A DNA stretch of 64,000 nt from Microthrixaceae bacterium (GTDB lineage: Bacteria > Actinomycetota > Acidimicrobiia > Acidimicrobiales > DATDAH01): NCBI GenBank assembly GCA_020637195.1, contig JACJWK010000017.1:16757-80756 (forward strand), written 5' to 3'. Each line of letters opens with the position of its first letter. Within the stretch, counting starts at the first letter, position 1. Positions 46,499 through 54,835 of this stretch are shown here, one piece after another. The notes beneath the pieces were generated by a model. The model saw only the letters and a list, made by a program, of their open reading frames with translations, was not told the DNA's origin and made no database searches. A program made the position numbers and the translations under genes.

Positions 46499-47294
46499 CG
46501 GCCCTCCGCCGGGTGATCCATCGGATGAACACGACCACCGCGCTGGCGCCCACGACCCAGATGACGTAGCCCTCGGCCACCGGGCCCACGCGCCCGAGGG
46601 AGAACCCGCCCGGGTCGGCGGGGTCCTGGAGGTAGCGCACGTAGGCCACGAGCGAGTTCAGCTCGTCGTCGGTGAAGACGTCCTCGTCGAACACCGGCAT
46701 CTGGCCGGGCCCCACCCGCACCGCCTCGGCGATCTGGACCTCGGCCACGGAGTGCAGCGACGGCGCGTAGTCGCCGTAGCTCAGCGCGCCACCGACCGCG
46801 GCGGCGCCGTGGCAGGCCGCGCAGTTGGCCCGGAACAGCTCGCCGCCCTCGACGAGGTCGCCGGCGGCCACGTCCACCTGCGGGATGGCGGGCCCCGGCC
46901 CCAGCGAGCCGACGTAGGCGACGAGGGCCTGGATCTCCTGGTCCGTGTAGGCGGGCGGTTTGCTGGGCGACTGGCCCTGGGGCTCGGCGAGGGGCATGCG
47001 CCCGGTGCGGAGCATGAAGTCGGCGGCGGCCTCGCCCACGCCCACCAGCGTGGGGCCGTCGGCCGTGCCCACCCCGCCCTCGCCGTGGCAGCTCACGCAA
47101 CCCGTGTCGAAGAGCTGGCGGCCGATCGCCACCAGGTCGTCGGGACCGGTGGGCGCGGCCGTGGTGCTGGTGGCGGCGGTGGGATCGGGCGACTGGGCCT
47201 GGGCCGGCTGCCAGAGCGCGAGCCCCAGCACGGTGAGGACGGCCACCGACGCCGCGGCCGACACGGCCGGGCGCCGACGGGTCGGGGCGCTCAC
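46491..47294 (-). CDS. qcrC: Diheme cytochrome c subunit of the bc complex
   Basis: 267 residues. A signal/anchor segment (VSAAASVAVLTVLGLALW), two heme-c sites (CVSCHG near 66 and CAACHG near 158) with axial Met in GRMPLAEP and GQMPVF, and a C-terminal helix (GYVIWVVGASAVVVFIRWI). This diheme, membrane-bound form allows direct transfer to the aa3 oxidase in the actinobacterial supercomplex without soluble cytochrome c. It is 10 bp after ctaE. Confidence 0.92.
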   Translation of the reverse strand: MSAPTRRRPAVSAAASVAVLTVLGLALWQPAQAQSPDPTAATSTTAAPTGPDDLVAIGRQLFDTGCVSCHGEGGVGTADGPTLVGVGEAAADFMLRTGRMPLAEPQGQSPSKPPAYTDQEIQALVAYVGSLGPGPAIPQVDVAAGDLVEGGELFRANCAACHGAAAVGGALSYGDYAPSLHSVAEVQIAEAVRVGPGQMPVFDEDVFTDDELNSLVAYVRYLQDPADPGGFSLGRVGPVAEGYVIWVVGASAVVVFIRWITRRRADG

Positions 47295-47304
47295 GTCCGG
47301 CCCC

Positions 47305-47919
47305 TCATTGCAGGAGGTACAGGGTGGCGAACACGACGATCCACACCAGGTCGACGAAGTGCCAGTAGTACCCGGTGACCGCCACGGACGGGCCCACGGG
47401 CGCCTCGGCGTCGCGGCCGAGGACGAGCCCCGCCACCGCCAGCATCAGGACGAGGCCCCCCAGCACGTGCAGGCCGTGGAACCCGGTGATCAGGTAGTAG
47501 GAGGTCCCGTACGCGTCGGTGTCGAGGGAGAAGTCGAGGCTGGCCCACTCGAGCCCGAGGTTGATCAGGAACACGGTGCCGAGGGTGAGCGTGACCGCCA
47601 GCCAGCGGGCCACCCGGCGATGGTCCCCCGCCTCGGCGGCCCGCACGGCGAGGTGCATGGTGCCGCTGGAGGTGATGAGCAGGACCGTGGACAGCACCGC
47701 CCGGGCGACGTCCAGCTCGGCGCCGTCCGGTGGCCAGGGGTCGTTCCCGGAGCGCAGCACGAAGTACGCGGCGAACAGGCCGGCGAAGAACATGACCTCG
47801 GAGGCGAGCCACACGATGACGCCGACGCCGAGGGGCGACACCGAGGTGGCGAAGCCCTCGTCGTCGTAGCCGTCGTCGCGGCCGTCGGGTGCGGTGGCCA
47901 CCGCAGCGGACCCCTCCAC
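47305..47919 (-). CDS. ctaE: Cytochrome c oxidase subunit III
   Basis: 204 residues with five helices. Family blocks are WLASEVMFFAGLFAAYF (with the Glu of the lipid pocket), SSGTMHLAVRAAEAGD, GFHGLHVLGGLVLM and GYYWHFVDLVWIVVFATLYL. It leads the minus-strand respiratory operon. GTG 47919 has TAGGAA six bases upstream. Only 50 bp separate it from the divergent ctaG. Confidence 0.92.
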   Translation of the reverse strand: MEGSAAVATAPDGRDDGYDDEGFATSVSPLGVGVIVWLASEVMFFAGLFAAYFVLRSGNDPWPPDGAELDVARAVLSTVLLITSSGTMHLAVRAAEAGDHRRVARWLAVTLTLGTVFLINLGLEWASLDFSLDTDAYGTSYYLITGFHGLHVLGGLVLMLAVAGLVLGRDAEAPVGPSVAVTGYYWHFVDLVWIVVFATLYLLQ

Positions 47920-47969
47920 GCCGCATTCCTAGCATCCGGCCCCGGTCGGCCGCGGCCTACGGTGCGTGG

Positions 47970-48878
47970 GTGCCCTGGAGCGCCGCGCTCGCCCTGCCCC
48001 CGATCACGGCGGCCCGGGTCGCGGGCTGGTGGGTCCTCGACCCCGTCCCGCTCGCGCTCAGCGCCCTGTCCGGGTGGGCCTACCTCGCGGGGGTCCGCCG
48101 GCTCGCCGCCCGCGGCCGGCGGTGGCGCCCGGGCCGGACCGCGTCGTTCGCCGCGGGGCTCGCCACGGTGGTCGTGGCCACGCAGTCCGGCCTGGCCCGC
48201 TACGACACCACCCTGTTCAGCGTCCACGCCGCCCAGCACGTCCTGCTCGGCATGGTGGCCCCGCTGCTGTTGGTGCTCGGCGCGCCGATGACGCTCGCCG
48301 TGCAGGCCACGCACCGTCCGACGCAACGGTTCCTCGTCGGTCTGTTCCGACAGCCGGTCGTGCGCTTCGTCACCCATCCGATCACGGCCTGGTTCCTCTT
48401 CGGCACGACCATGTTCGGGCTCTACCTGACCGGCGTGTACGAGCTGTCGCTGCGCAACGGGGTCGTCCACGGGTGGGTGCACCTCCACCTTCTCGCCGTG
48501 GGCTGCCTGTTCACCGAGGCGGTGGTCGGCCTGGACCCCGGCTGGGGGCGCACCCGCGCCGGGCGCCCCCTCGGCTACCCGGTGCGGCTCCTGCTGGTCC
48601 TGTTGCTGGTGCCCTTCCACGCCGTGCTGGGCCTGGCCCTGCTGAGCGCCGGCGAGCCCGTCGCCGCCGCCTGGTACGAGGGCCTGGGTCGCACCTGGGG
48701 CGCCTCGCCCCTCGCCGACCAGCGCACCGGGGCGGCGCTCATGTGGGGGCTCGGCGACCTCGTCGGCGTGGTCCTCGCCGTGGTCGTCGCCTACCAGTGG
48801 ATGCGCGCCGACGAGCGCGAGGCCCGCCGCCTCGACGCCGCCGACGACGCCGCCCGGGCCCGCGCCGCGCCCCGCTGA
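47970..48878 (+). CDS. ctaG: CtaG-type cytochrome oxidase assembly membrane protein
   Basis: 302 residues, about seven helices. Signature blocks are FSVHAAQHVLLGMVAPLLLVLGAPMTLA, WFLFGTTMFGLYLTGVYELSLRN and GWVHLHLLAVGCLF (His-rich, a possible copper path), as in the caa3_CtaG family. It is thought to help insert copper into the oxidase. GTG 47970 has TACGGT six bases upstream, so it is leaderless. It is divergent from ctaE. Confidence 0.85.
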   Translation: MPWSAALALPPITAARVAGWWVLDPVPLALSALSGWAYLAGVRRLAARGRRWRPGRTASFAAGLATVVVATQSGLARYDTTLFSVHAAQHVLLGMVAPLLLVLGAPMTLAVQATHRPTQRFLVGLFRQPVVRFVTHPITAWFLFGTTMFGLYLTGVYELSLRNGVVHGWVHLHLLAVGCLFTEAVVGLDPGWGRTRAGRPLGYPVRLLLVLLLVPFHAVLGLALLSAGEPVAAAWYEGLGRTWGASPLADQRTGAALMWGLGDLVGVVLAVVVAYQWMRADEREARRLDAADDAARARAAPR

Positions 48879-48910
48879 GCCACCCGCGACCCGGTGGCTA
48901 CGGTGGGGCC

Positions 48911-49894
48911 GTGGCCGTGCGGCAGATCGTGGTGCTCCGCCGGCTGGCCGACGGCGACCCCGACTCCGGCGATCCGCGCCCGAGGCCCCGCGGCGTGCCG
49001 GCGCCCGTCGCGGTCGTCGGGCTGCTGGCGGTGGTGGCGCTGGCCTTCCTCGCCGGCGCCGTGCTGACCGGCGGCAACGGGGACGACGAGACCGGCGGCC
49101 CCCCGGCCACCGAGGAGCCCGATCCCGCCGAGCCCGTGCTCGAGGAGCCGCCCGAGCCGCCCGAGCCGGTCGAGCCCGCCCTGCCCGAGGGCACGTTCTT
49201 CGTGACCGCCGGCGAGGGCGCGGGCACCGACCTCGGGGCCCTGGCCGACGCGATCCGACAGCGGCTGCGGGCGGCGGGGCACGCCGCCGCGCTCGCCGAG
49301 GTCGACGACGGTCGCGTCCGGGTCGACCCCGGCGGTGGGCCGCTCGCGGTGCCCGCCATGCAGTCCCTGCTGCGCGAGCCGGGACGGCTGGAGATCCGCG
49401 CCGTGCGCCGGGAGCGCCCACCCGAGCGCTGCGCCGACGCCGCCCCGGTGGCGCAGGGCGCCGACGACGACTCGCTCTACCCCGAGTACGAGCTCCGCGG
49501 CCAGCGCAGCGGCCTCGTGGTCGCCTGCTACGTGCTGGCGCCGGGCGGGGTCACCAACGCCGCGGTCGAGGACGCCACCGTCACGGTGGTGGACCCCGAC
49601 GGCGACGGCGACCGCAGCGACGACTACGGGGTCGACCTGGTGCTCAGCGCCGGGGGCATCGACGCGTTCAACGAGCTGGCCGCCGCGTGCCGACCCCGCG
49701 CGGCGCCGTGCGACGCGGGGCTCGCGGCCATCGCCCTCGACCAGGTGGTGCTGATGGCGCCGCGGGTGCGCGACACCGGGTTCGACCGCTTCGACATCCA
49801 GATCAGCGGCGACGTGGACGAGGAGGAGGCCAACTCGCTCGTCGCCGCCCTGACCACCGCACCCCTGCCCCGGGGGCTGGAGTTCTCGGACTGA
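48911..49894 (+). CDS. Single-pass protein with SecD-like P1-head domain
   Basis: 327 residues. One membrane helix (VVGLLAVVALAFLAGAVLTGG), a Glu/Pro linker, then a domain reading LREPGRLEIRAVRRER and later FNELAAACR, AIALDQVVLMAPRV, DIQISGDVDEEEANSLVAAL and LPRGLEFSD. This order matches the P1-head of SecD, without the SecD membrane core. GTG 48911 has TACGGT six bases upstream. It lies between ctaG and ctaC, which may point to a role in oxidase biogenesis; this is inference only. Confidence 0.65.
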   Translation: MAVRQIVVLRRLADGDPDSGDPRPRPRGVPAPVAVVGLLAVVALAFLAGAVLTGGNGDDETGGPPATEEPDPAEPVLEEPPEPPEPVEPALPEGTFFVTAGEGAGTDLGALADAIRQRLRAAGHAAALAEVDDGRVRVDPGGGPLAVPAMQSLLREPGRLEIRAVRRERPPERCADAAPVAQGADDDSLYPEYELRGQRSGLVVACYVLAPGGVTNAAVEDATVTVVDPDGDGDRSDDYGVDLVLSAGGIDAFNELAAACRPRAAPCDAGLAAIALDQVVLMAPRVRDTGFDRFDIQISGDVDEEEANSLVAALTTAPLPRGLEFSD

Positions 49895-49923
49895 GACCCG
49901 GGCGAGGCCCTAAGGTCGGCGGC

Positions 49924-50691
49924 GTGAGGAGGCTTGGGGGCCCGCGCCGAGGTGCCACCGTCCCGGTGCTGGCCGTCGCCGGCGCCGCGCTGCTGGCGGG
50001 CTGCTCGGGCAACCTCGGGGCGCCGGAGGCGGTCACGGAACAGGGCCAGGAGTTCACCGCGCTCTGGAAGGGATTCCTCCTCACCGCCGCCGTCATCGGG
50101 CTGTTGGTGTACGGCCTGATCCTGTACGCCGCGTTCCGCTACCGCCGGCGCAAGGGCGACGACCCGGCGAAGGTGCCGAGCCAGTTCCAGTACCAGGTGC
50201 CCCTCGAGGTGCTCTACACGGTCGTGCCCGTGCTCATCGTGGCCGTGCTGTTCGGCGTGACCGTCGTGGCCCAGGACCGCATCACCCGCACGAGCCCGGA
50301 CCCCGACCTGACCGTCCGGGTGGAGGGCTTCCAGTGGCAGTGGCAGTTCCTCTACGTCGACGAGGGGGTGAACGTGGCCGGCAGCGCCGAGACCACGCCC
50401 GAGCTGGTGCTGCCCGTCGGGCGCGACATCCGCTTCGACCTCGTGTCCGACGACGTGAACCACTCGTTCTGGGTGCCCGAGTTCCTGGAGAAGCGCGACC
50501 TCATCCCCGGCGTGGACAACGAGATCGACATCACGCTGACCGAGGCGGGCGAGTGGGTCGGCCGTTGCGCCGAGTACTGCGGGCTCGACCACTGGAAGAT
50601 GGACTTCACGGTGCGGGCGGTGCCCGGCGACGAGTTCGACGCCTGGCTGGCCGACCAGCAGGCGGGCCGTGCCGCGGGAGGCGGCTCGTGA
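49924..50691 (+). CDS. ctaC: Cytochrome c oxidase subunit II
   Basis: 255 residues. Lipobox in AGAALLAGCSG, two membrane helices (FLLTAAVIGLLVYGLILYAAF and LEVLYTVVPVLIVAVLFGVTV in parts), then the copper domain. CuA ligands are seen in VNHSFWVPEF and CAEYCGLDHWKM. EGFQWQWQFLY is the aromatic electron entry patch. GTG 49924 has TAAGGT seven bases upstream. The 3' end overlaps ctaD by four bases. Confidence 0.93.
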   Translation: MRRLGGPRRGATVPVLAVAGAALLAGCSGNLGAPEAVTEQGQEFTALWKGFLLTAAVIGLLVYGLILYAAFRYRRRKGDDPAKVPSQFQYQVPLEVLYTVVPVLIVAVLFGVTVVAQDRITRTSPDPDLTVRVEGFQWQWQFLYVDEGVNVAGSAETTPELVLPVGRDIRFDLVSDDVNHSFWVPEFLEKRDLIPGVDNEIDITLTEAGEWVGRCAEYCGLDHWKMDFTVRAVPGDEFDAWLADQQAGRAAGGGS

Positions 50692-52442
50692 CCCTCACCG
50701 CCGAGCCTCCCACCGCCGCGACCCCCGACGACGCCGGCGCCACCGTCACGCCGCCGGCCCGGGGCCGACCGTCGGGCCTGCTGGCCTGGGTGACGAGCAC
50801 CGACCACAAGACCATCGGCCTGAGCTACATGGTCACGGCGTTCCTGTTCTTCTTGTCGAGCGGCGTGATGGCCCTCGTCATCCGGGCCGAGCTGTTCGAG
50901 CCCGGCCAGCAGGTCGTGAACACCGACAACTACAACGAGCTGTTCACGATGCACGGCAGCATCATGCTGTTCCTGTTCGTGGGGCCGTTCGCGTTCGGCC
51001 TGGCCAACTACGTGGTGCCGCTCCAGATCGGGGCGCGCGACATGGCCTTCCCCCGCCTCAACCTGGTCTCGTACTGGTTCTTCCTGGGCGGCGGCCTCGT
51101 GATGTGCTCGGGCTTCCTCACCGCCAACGGCCCCGCCTCGTTCGGGTGGTTCGCCTACGCGCCGCTGTCGGACCCGATCCGCTCCCCGGGCCTGGGGGGC
51201 GACCTGTGGATCGTGGGCGTGGCCCTCACCGGCCTGTCCGGGATCCTCACCTCGGTCAACATCATCACCACGGTCATCACGCTGCGGGCGCGGCGCATGA
51301 CCATGTTCCGGATGCCGATCTTCACCTGGAACATGCTGGTGACGAGCCTGCTGGTGCTGCTGGCCTTCCCGGTGCTCACCGCCGCCGGGGTGATGCTGTT
51401 CGCGGACCGCCACTTCGGCGGCCACATCTTCGACGTCAGCGCCGGCGGCGACGCGCTGCTGTGGCAGCACCTGTTCTGGTTCTTCGGCCATCCCGAGGTG
51501 TACATCCTGGCCCTGCCCTACTTCGGCGTGGTCACCGAGGTCATCGCGGTGTTCAGCCGGCGTCCGGTCTTCGGCTACAAGGGCCTCGTCTTCGCCACCC
51601 TGGCCATCGCCGGCCTGTCCATGGGCGTGTGGGCGCACCACATGTTCGTGACCGGCGCCGTGCTGCTGCCGTTCTTCGCCGGCATCACCATGCTCATCGC
51701 GGTGCCGACGGGCGTGAAGTTCTTCAACTGGATCGGGACGATGTGGGGTGGGTCGATCACGTTCGACACCGCGATGCTGTTCTCGGTCGGGTTCCTGCTG
51801 CTGTTCCTCATCGGGGGGCTGACCGGCCCGATGCTGGCGTCGCCCCCGCTCGACTTCCACTTCAGCGACTCGTACTTCGTGGTGGGCCACTTCCACTACG
51901 TGCTGATGGGCGGCTCGGTGTTCGCGGTGTACTCGGCGATCTTCTACTGGTTCCCGAAGTTCACGGGCCGGCGCCTGTCCGAGCCCCTCGGCAAGGCCCA
52001 GTTCTGGCTGATGTTCGTCGGCTTCAACCTCACCTTCTTCGTCCACCACCTGCTGGGCCTCGAGGGCATGCCGCGGCGGGTGGCCGACTACGACCCCGAC
52101 GCCGGGTTCACCTTCCTCAACCAGGTGTCGACGGTGGGCTCGTTCCTGCTCGGCATCTCGACCCTGCCGTTCCTCTGGAACGTGTGGCGCACCATGCGGC
52201 GTCCCGCCGAGTCCGACCCCAACCCCTGGGACGGCCACACCCTCGAGTGGGCCACCACCTCACCGCCGCCGCCCCACAACTTCGACACCCTGCCCCCGAT
52301 CCGCTCCGAGCGGCCGGTGTGGGACGTCAACCACCCCGACAACCCCGCCGTCGGCCACCGCGACGAGCGCCGCCGGGTGGGAGCGCGCGCCGACGAGGAC
52401 GACCGGGACGACGAGCACGCCGAGGCGGGGGGCGCGCCGTGA
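50688..52442 (+). CDS. ctaD: Cytochrome c oxidase subunit I
   Basis: 584 residues, twelve helices. Heme a and a3/CuB ligands are in FTMHGSIMLFLF, FWFFGHPEVYILALP (His-Tyr crosslink), and VGHFHYVLMGG. The K-channel segment VWAHHMFVTG and D-channel start DHKTIGLSYMV are present. The last 60 residues are polar and acidic. It is the catalytic subunit that reduces oxygen. It overlaps both ctaC and ctaF by four bases (GTGA). Confidence 0.95.
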   Translation: MTLTAEPPTAATPDDAGATVTPPARGRPSGLLAWVTSTDHKTIGLSYMVTAFLFFLSSGVMALVIRAELFEPGQQVVNTDNYNELFTMHGSIMLFLFVGPFAFGLANYVVPLQIGARDMAFPRLNLVSYWFFLGGGLVMCSGFLTANGPASFGWFAYAPLSDPIRSPGLGGDLWIVGVALTGLSGILTSVNIITTVITLRARRMTMFRMPIFTWNMLVTSLLVLLAFPVLTAAGVMLFADRHFGGHIFDVSAGGDALLWQHLFWFFGHPEVYILALPYFGVVTEVIAVFSRRPVFGYKGLVFATLAIAGLSMGVWAHHMFVTGAVLLPFFAGITMLIAVPTGVKFFNWIGTMWGGSITFDTAMLFSVGFLLLFLIGGLTGPMLASPPLDFHFSDSYFVVGHFHYVLMGGSVFAVYSAIFYWFPKFTGRRLSEPLGKAQFWLMFVGFNLTFFVHHLLGLEGMPRRVADYDPDAGFTFLNQVSTVGSFLLGISTLPFLWNVWRTMRRPAESDPNPWDGHTLEWATTSPPPPHNFDTLPPIRSERPVWDVNHPDNPAVGHRDERRRVGARADEDDRDDEHAEAGGAP

Positions 52443-52855
52443 GCGGGTCGGCGCCGGGCCTGGGCACCCGCATCAAGGGCTGGCCCCACGAGACCCACGT
52501 GTTCGGTGGCGTCGGCCTCGCGTTCCTGGTGATCGGCACGCTCTACGCCGCCACCGGCGGCGAGGCCGCCGGCATCGTGTTGCTGCTCGGCTCGTGCGTG
52601 CTGTCGTTCACCTACGCCGTCTACCTGCTGCGCCACGCCCGCCCGGTGCAGGCGTCGATCGAGGCGCAGGAGGAGGGCGAGGTGCCCAACCAGCTCTACC
52701 TGCCCGAGCAGTCGCTGTGGCCCGCCGGCATCGGCGCCGGCGGTGTGCTGGTGCTGACCGGCTTCGCCGTGGGCTCGTGGGTGCTGGTGGCGGGCGCCAT
52801 CCTGCTCGCCCGCAGCGTGGTCGGCTTCGTGGTCGAGGGCCGCCGCCGGCGCTGA
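52439..52855 (+). CDS. ctaF: Cytochrome c oxidase subunit IV (actinobacterial type)
   Basis: 138 residues. Two pairs of membrane helices: HVFGGVGLAFLVIGTLYAAT and GIVLLLGSCVLSFTYAVYLL, then GIGAGGVLVLTGFAVGSWV and a final one. LYLPEQSLWPAGIGAG in the middle is the conserved block of the actinobacterial subunit IV. It overlaps the ctaD stop by four bases and closes the ctaCDF unit. Confidence 0.82.
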   Translation: MSGSAPGLGTRIKGWPHETHVFGGVGLAFLVIGTLYAATGGEAAGIVLLLGSCVLSFTYAVYLLRHARPVQASIEAQEEGEVPNQLYLPEQSLWPAGIGAGGVLVLTGFAVGSWVLVAGAILLARSVVGFVVEGRRRR

Positions 52856-52910
52856 CGGGGCGACCGCGCGCCTAGTCTCGGAGCCGCTGGGCGGGGAGGG
52901 AGAGCGGTCG

Positions 52911-53939
52911 ATGCGACGCACGTGGTGGGCGACGTTGCCCGTGGCCATCCTGGCGGTCGCCGCCTGCTCGTCGTCGGGCGACACCGTCGAGACCTCGGGG
53001 ACGACCGCGGCCCCGGCGACCACCGCCGTGGCGGCGCAGGCCACCACGACCACGGGGGTCACGGGCGACGACGTCGAGCTCGCCGGCGGGCGCCTCGTGG
53101 TGCCCGCGCAGAACGTCGGCGACGTCGACCTCACCCGCCTGCCGGTCGGGGACGACAGCATCAGCACCACGGGACCGGCCCAGGGGATGCTCTACCTGTG
53201 CCCGGAGTTCCCCACCGACGGCGGCGGCGCCGGCGTGGAAGGGCCGTGGTTCAACGGAGACGGCACGTTCGACCTCACCGCCAAGCTCGCGGTCGAGGGC
53301 GACGTGACCTGGCCCGAGGCCGAGTTCACGCAGGTGGTCGAGGGCGACTCCCGGGTGCTCACCGGCACGAACCTCCCGGTCGACCAGAGCACGGGGACGT
53401 TCCCGATCGCGGCGGACGACCCCGTCCACCAGTACGACTCGAACCCGAACTCGATCTTCGTCAACGAGTACTCGATCGAGATCCCCGCCGCGCCGACGGA
53501 GGCGGCCTCGCCGGGATGCGTCGGCGGCGAGGTCGGCTTCCTGCTCAACGGGGTGGTGCTGAACAGCCCGGTCGACGCCGAGGGGCGCGACGCCGTGGCG
53601 TGGGAGGGGCAGGACCCGTGCCAGGGCCACCCGAACCCGCTCGACGGCTACCACCACCACAGCATCTCGCCGTGCGTGCCCGACGAGGGCACCGGTCAGT
53701 CCGAGGTGGTGGGCTTCGCCCTCGACGGGTACCCCATCACCGGCCACCGGGGCGCCGACGGCGAGGTGCTCACCAACGCCGACCTCGACGAGTGCCACGG
53801 GACCACCAGCGAGATCACCCTCGACGGCGAGCAGGTGACGACGTACCACTACGCCGCGACGTGGGAGTTCCCCTACACGGTGGGCTGCTACCACGGCACG
53901 AGCGCCATCCAGGGCCCGGTCTTCACCCCGGGCGGCTGA
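52911..53939 (+). CDS. YHYH-domain lipoprotein
   Basis: 342 residues. Lipobox in PVAILAVAACSSSG and a Thr-rich linker. The mature domain contains LYLCPEFPTDGGGAG, GFLLNGVVLNSPVDAEG, GYHHHSISPCVP and TYHYAATWEFPYTVGCYHG. These match the YHYH family, whose name motif YHYH appears here as YHYA, with histidine clusters that could bind metal. No function is established for the family. Eight or so cysteines suggest disulfides. Gene is alone between ctaF and the PCD fusion. Confidence 0.72.
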   Translation: MRRTWWATLPVAILAVAACSSSGDTVETSGTTAAPATTAVAAQATTTTGVTGDDVELAGGRLVVPAQNVGDVDLTRLPVGDDSISTTGPAQGMLYLCPEFPTDGGGAGVEGPWFNGDGTFDLTAKLAVEGDVTWPEAEFTQVVEGDSRVLTGTNLPVDQSTGTFPIAADDPVHQYDSNPNSIFVNEYSIEIPAAPTEAASPGCVGGEVGFLLNGVVLNSPVDAEGRDAVAWEGQDPCQGHPNPLDGYHHHSISPCVPDEGTGQSEVVGFALDGYPITGHRGADGEVLTNADLDECHGTTSEITLDGEQVTTYHYAATWEFPYTVGCYHGTSAIQGPVFTPGG

Positions 53940-53972
53940 CGCCGCCTCGCCGGTAGCTGGTTGACTGGGGTG

Positions 53973-54638
53973 ATGCCCCGCTACACGCCGGTGACCGCGG
54001 CGGACATCGCCGCCGACGACTCCCTCGCCGACTGGCGGGTGATCGTGCGGACGCTGCACGCCGACTTCGTCGCCCCCGGGTTCTCCGCCGGCGCCGCCCT
54101 CGTGCGGTCGATCGCCGAGGCGGCCGACGCCGCCGACCACCATCCCGACGTCGACCTGCGCTGGCCGGGGCGGGTGCACGTGGCGCTGTCCACGCACGCC
54201 ACCGGCGGGCTGTCCGACGCCGACGTGTCCCTCGCCCGCACCATCTCGCGGCTGGCGGGCGAGGCCGGCGCCACCCCCGAGCCCACCGTGCTCCAGACCT
54301 CCGACGTCGCCATCGACACGCTCGACGCCGACGCCATCCGGCCCTTCTGGAAGGCCGTGCTCGACTACCGCGAGCAGGGAGACGATCTCGTCGACCCTCG
54401 CGGCGTCGGGATGACCGTCTGGTTCCAGTCGATGGACGAGCCCCGCACCGAGCGCAACCGCCTGCACATCGACGTGAACGTGCCCCACGACCGGGCCGAG
54501 GCCCGCGTCGAGGCGGCCGTCGCCGCCGGCGGGCGCCTCGTCACCGACCGCTTCGCGCCGGCGTGGTGGGTGCTGGCCGACGCCGAGGGCAACGAGGCGT
54601 GCGTCTGCACCTGGCAGGACGAGGCCGCCGGCGCCTGA
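53973..54638 (+). CDS. 4a-hydroxytetrahydrobiopterin dehydratase fused to a glyoxalase-like (VOC) domain
   Basis: 221 residues. Residues 1-100 are the pterin dehydratase: WRVIVRTLHADF, then DAADHHPDVDLRWPGRVHVALSTH (region) with the catalytic His-His, and LSDADVSLARTI. From about 105, VAIDTLDADAIRPFWKAVLDY starts a VOC half-domain ending ACVCTWQDE. This fusion is frequent in actinobacteria. The first part regenerates quinonoid pterin; the second is of unknown use. ATG 53973 has TTGACT six bases upstream. Confidence 0.82.
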   Translation: MPRYTPVTAADIAADDSLADWRVIVRTLHADFVAPGFSAGAALVRSIAEAADAADHHPDVDLRWPGRVHVALSTHATGGLSDADVSLARTISRLAGEAGATPEPTVLQTSDVAIDTLDADAIRPFWKAVLDYREQGDDLVDPRGVGMTVWFQSMDEPRTERNRLHIDVNVPHDRAEARVEAAVAAGGRLVTDRFAPAWWVLADAEGNEACVCTWQDEAAGA

Positions 54639-54641
54639 CCA

Positions 54642-54834
54642 CGCCGGCGCCGGCGCCAGGTTGATTTCGGCGCATCCCACCGCACCACCTGCGGCGCGAC
54701 GCGCCCGGTTCGACCCGGAGCACGATCGGCCGCCCGCCGGCGCCGGCGCCAGGTTGAATCCGGCGCATCCCACCGCACCACCTGCAGCGCGACGCGCCCG
54801 GTTCGACCCGGAGCACGATCGGCCGCCCGCCGGC
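54642..54834. repeat. 93-bp tandem repeat, two copies, in a convergent gap
   Basis: Two copies with a period of 93 bases (TTGATTTC at 54661 matches TTGAATCC at 54754) and only about four differences. A further start of the unit (CGCCCGCCGGCG) follows. Each copy holds the near-palindromes GGCGCGACGCGCC and CCGG-N6-CCGG, so the RNA would fold in both directions. It fills the gap between the PCD fusion and the convergent hydrolase gene. It may end transcription or be a mobile intergenic repeat. Confidence 0.8.
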
Positions 54835-54835
54835 G

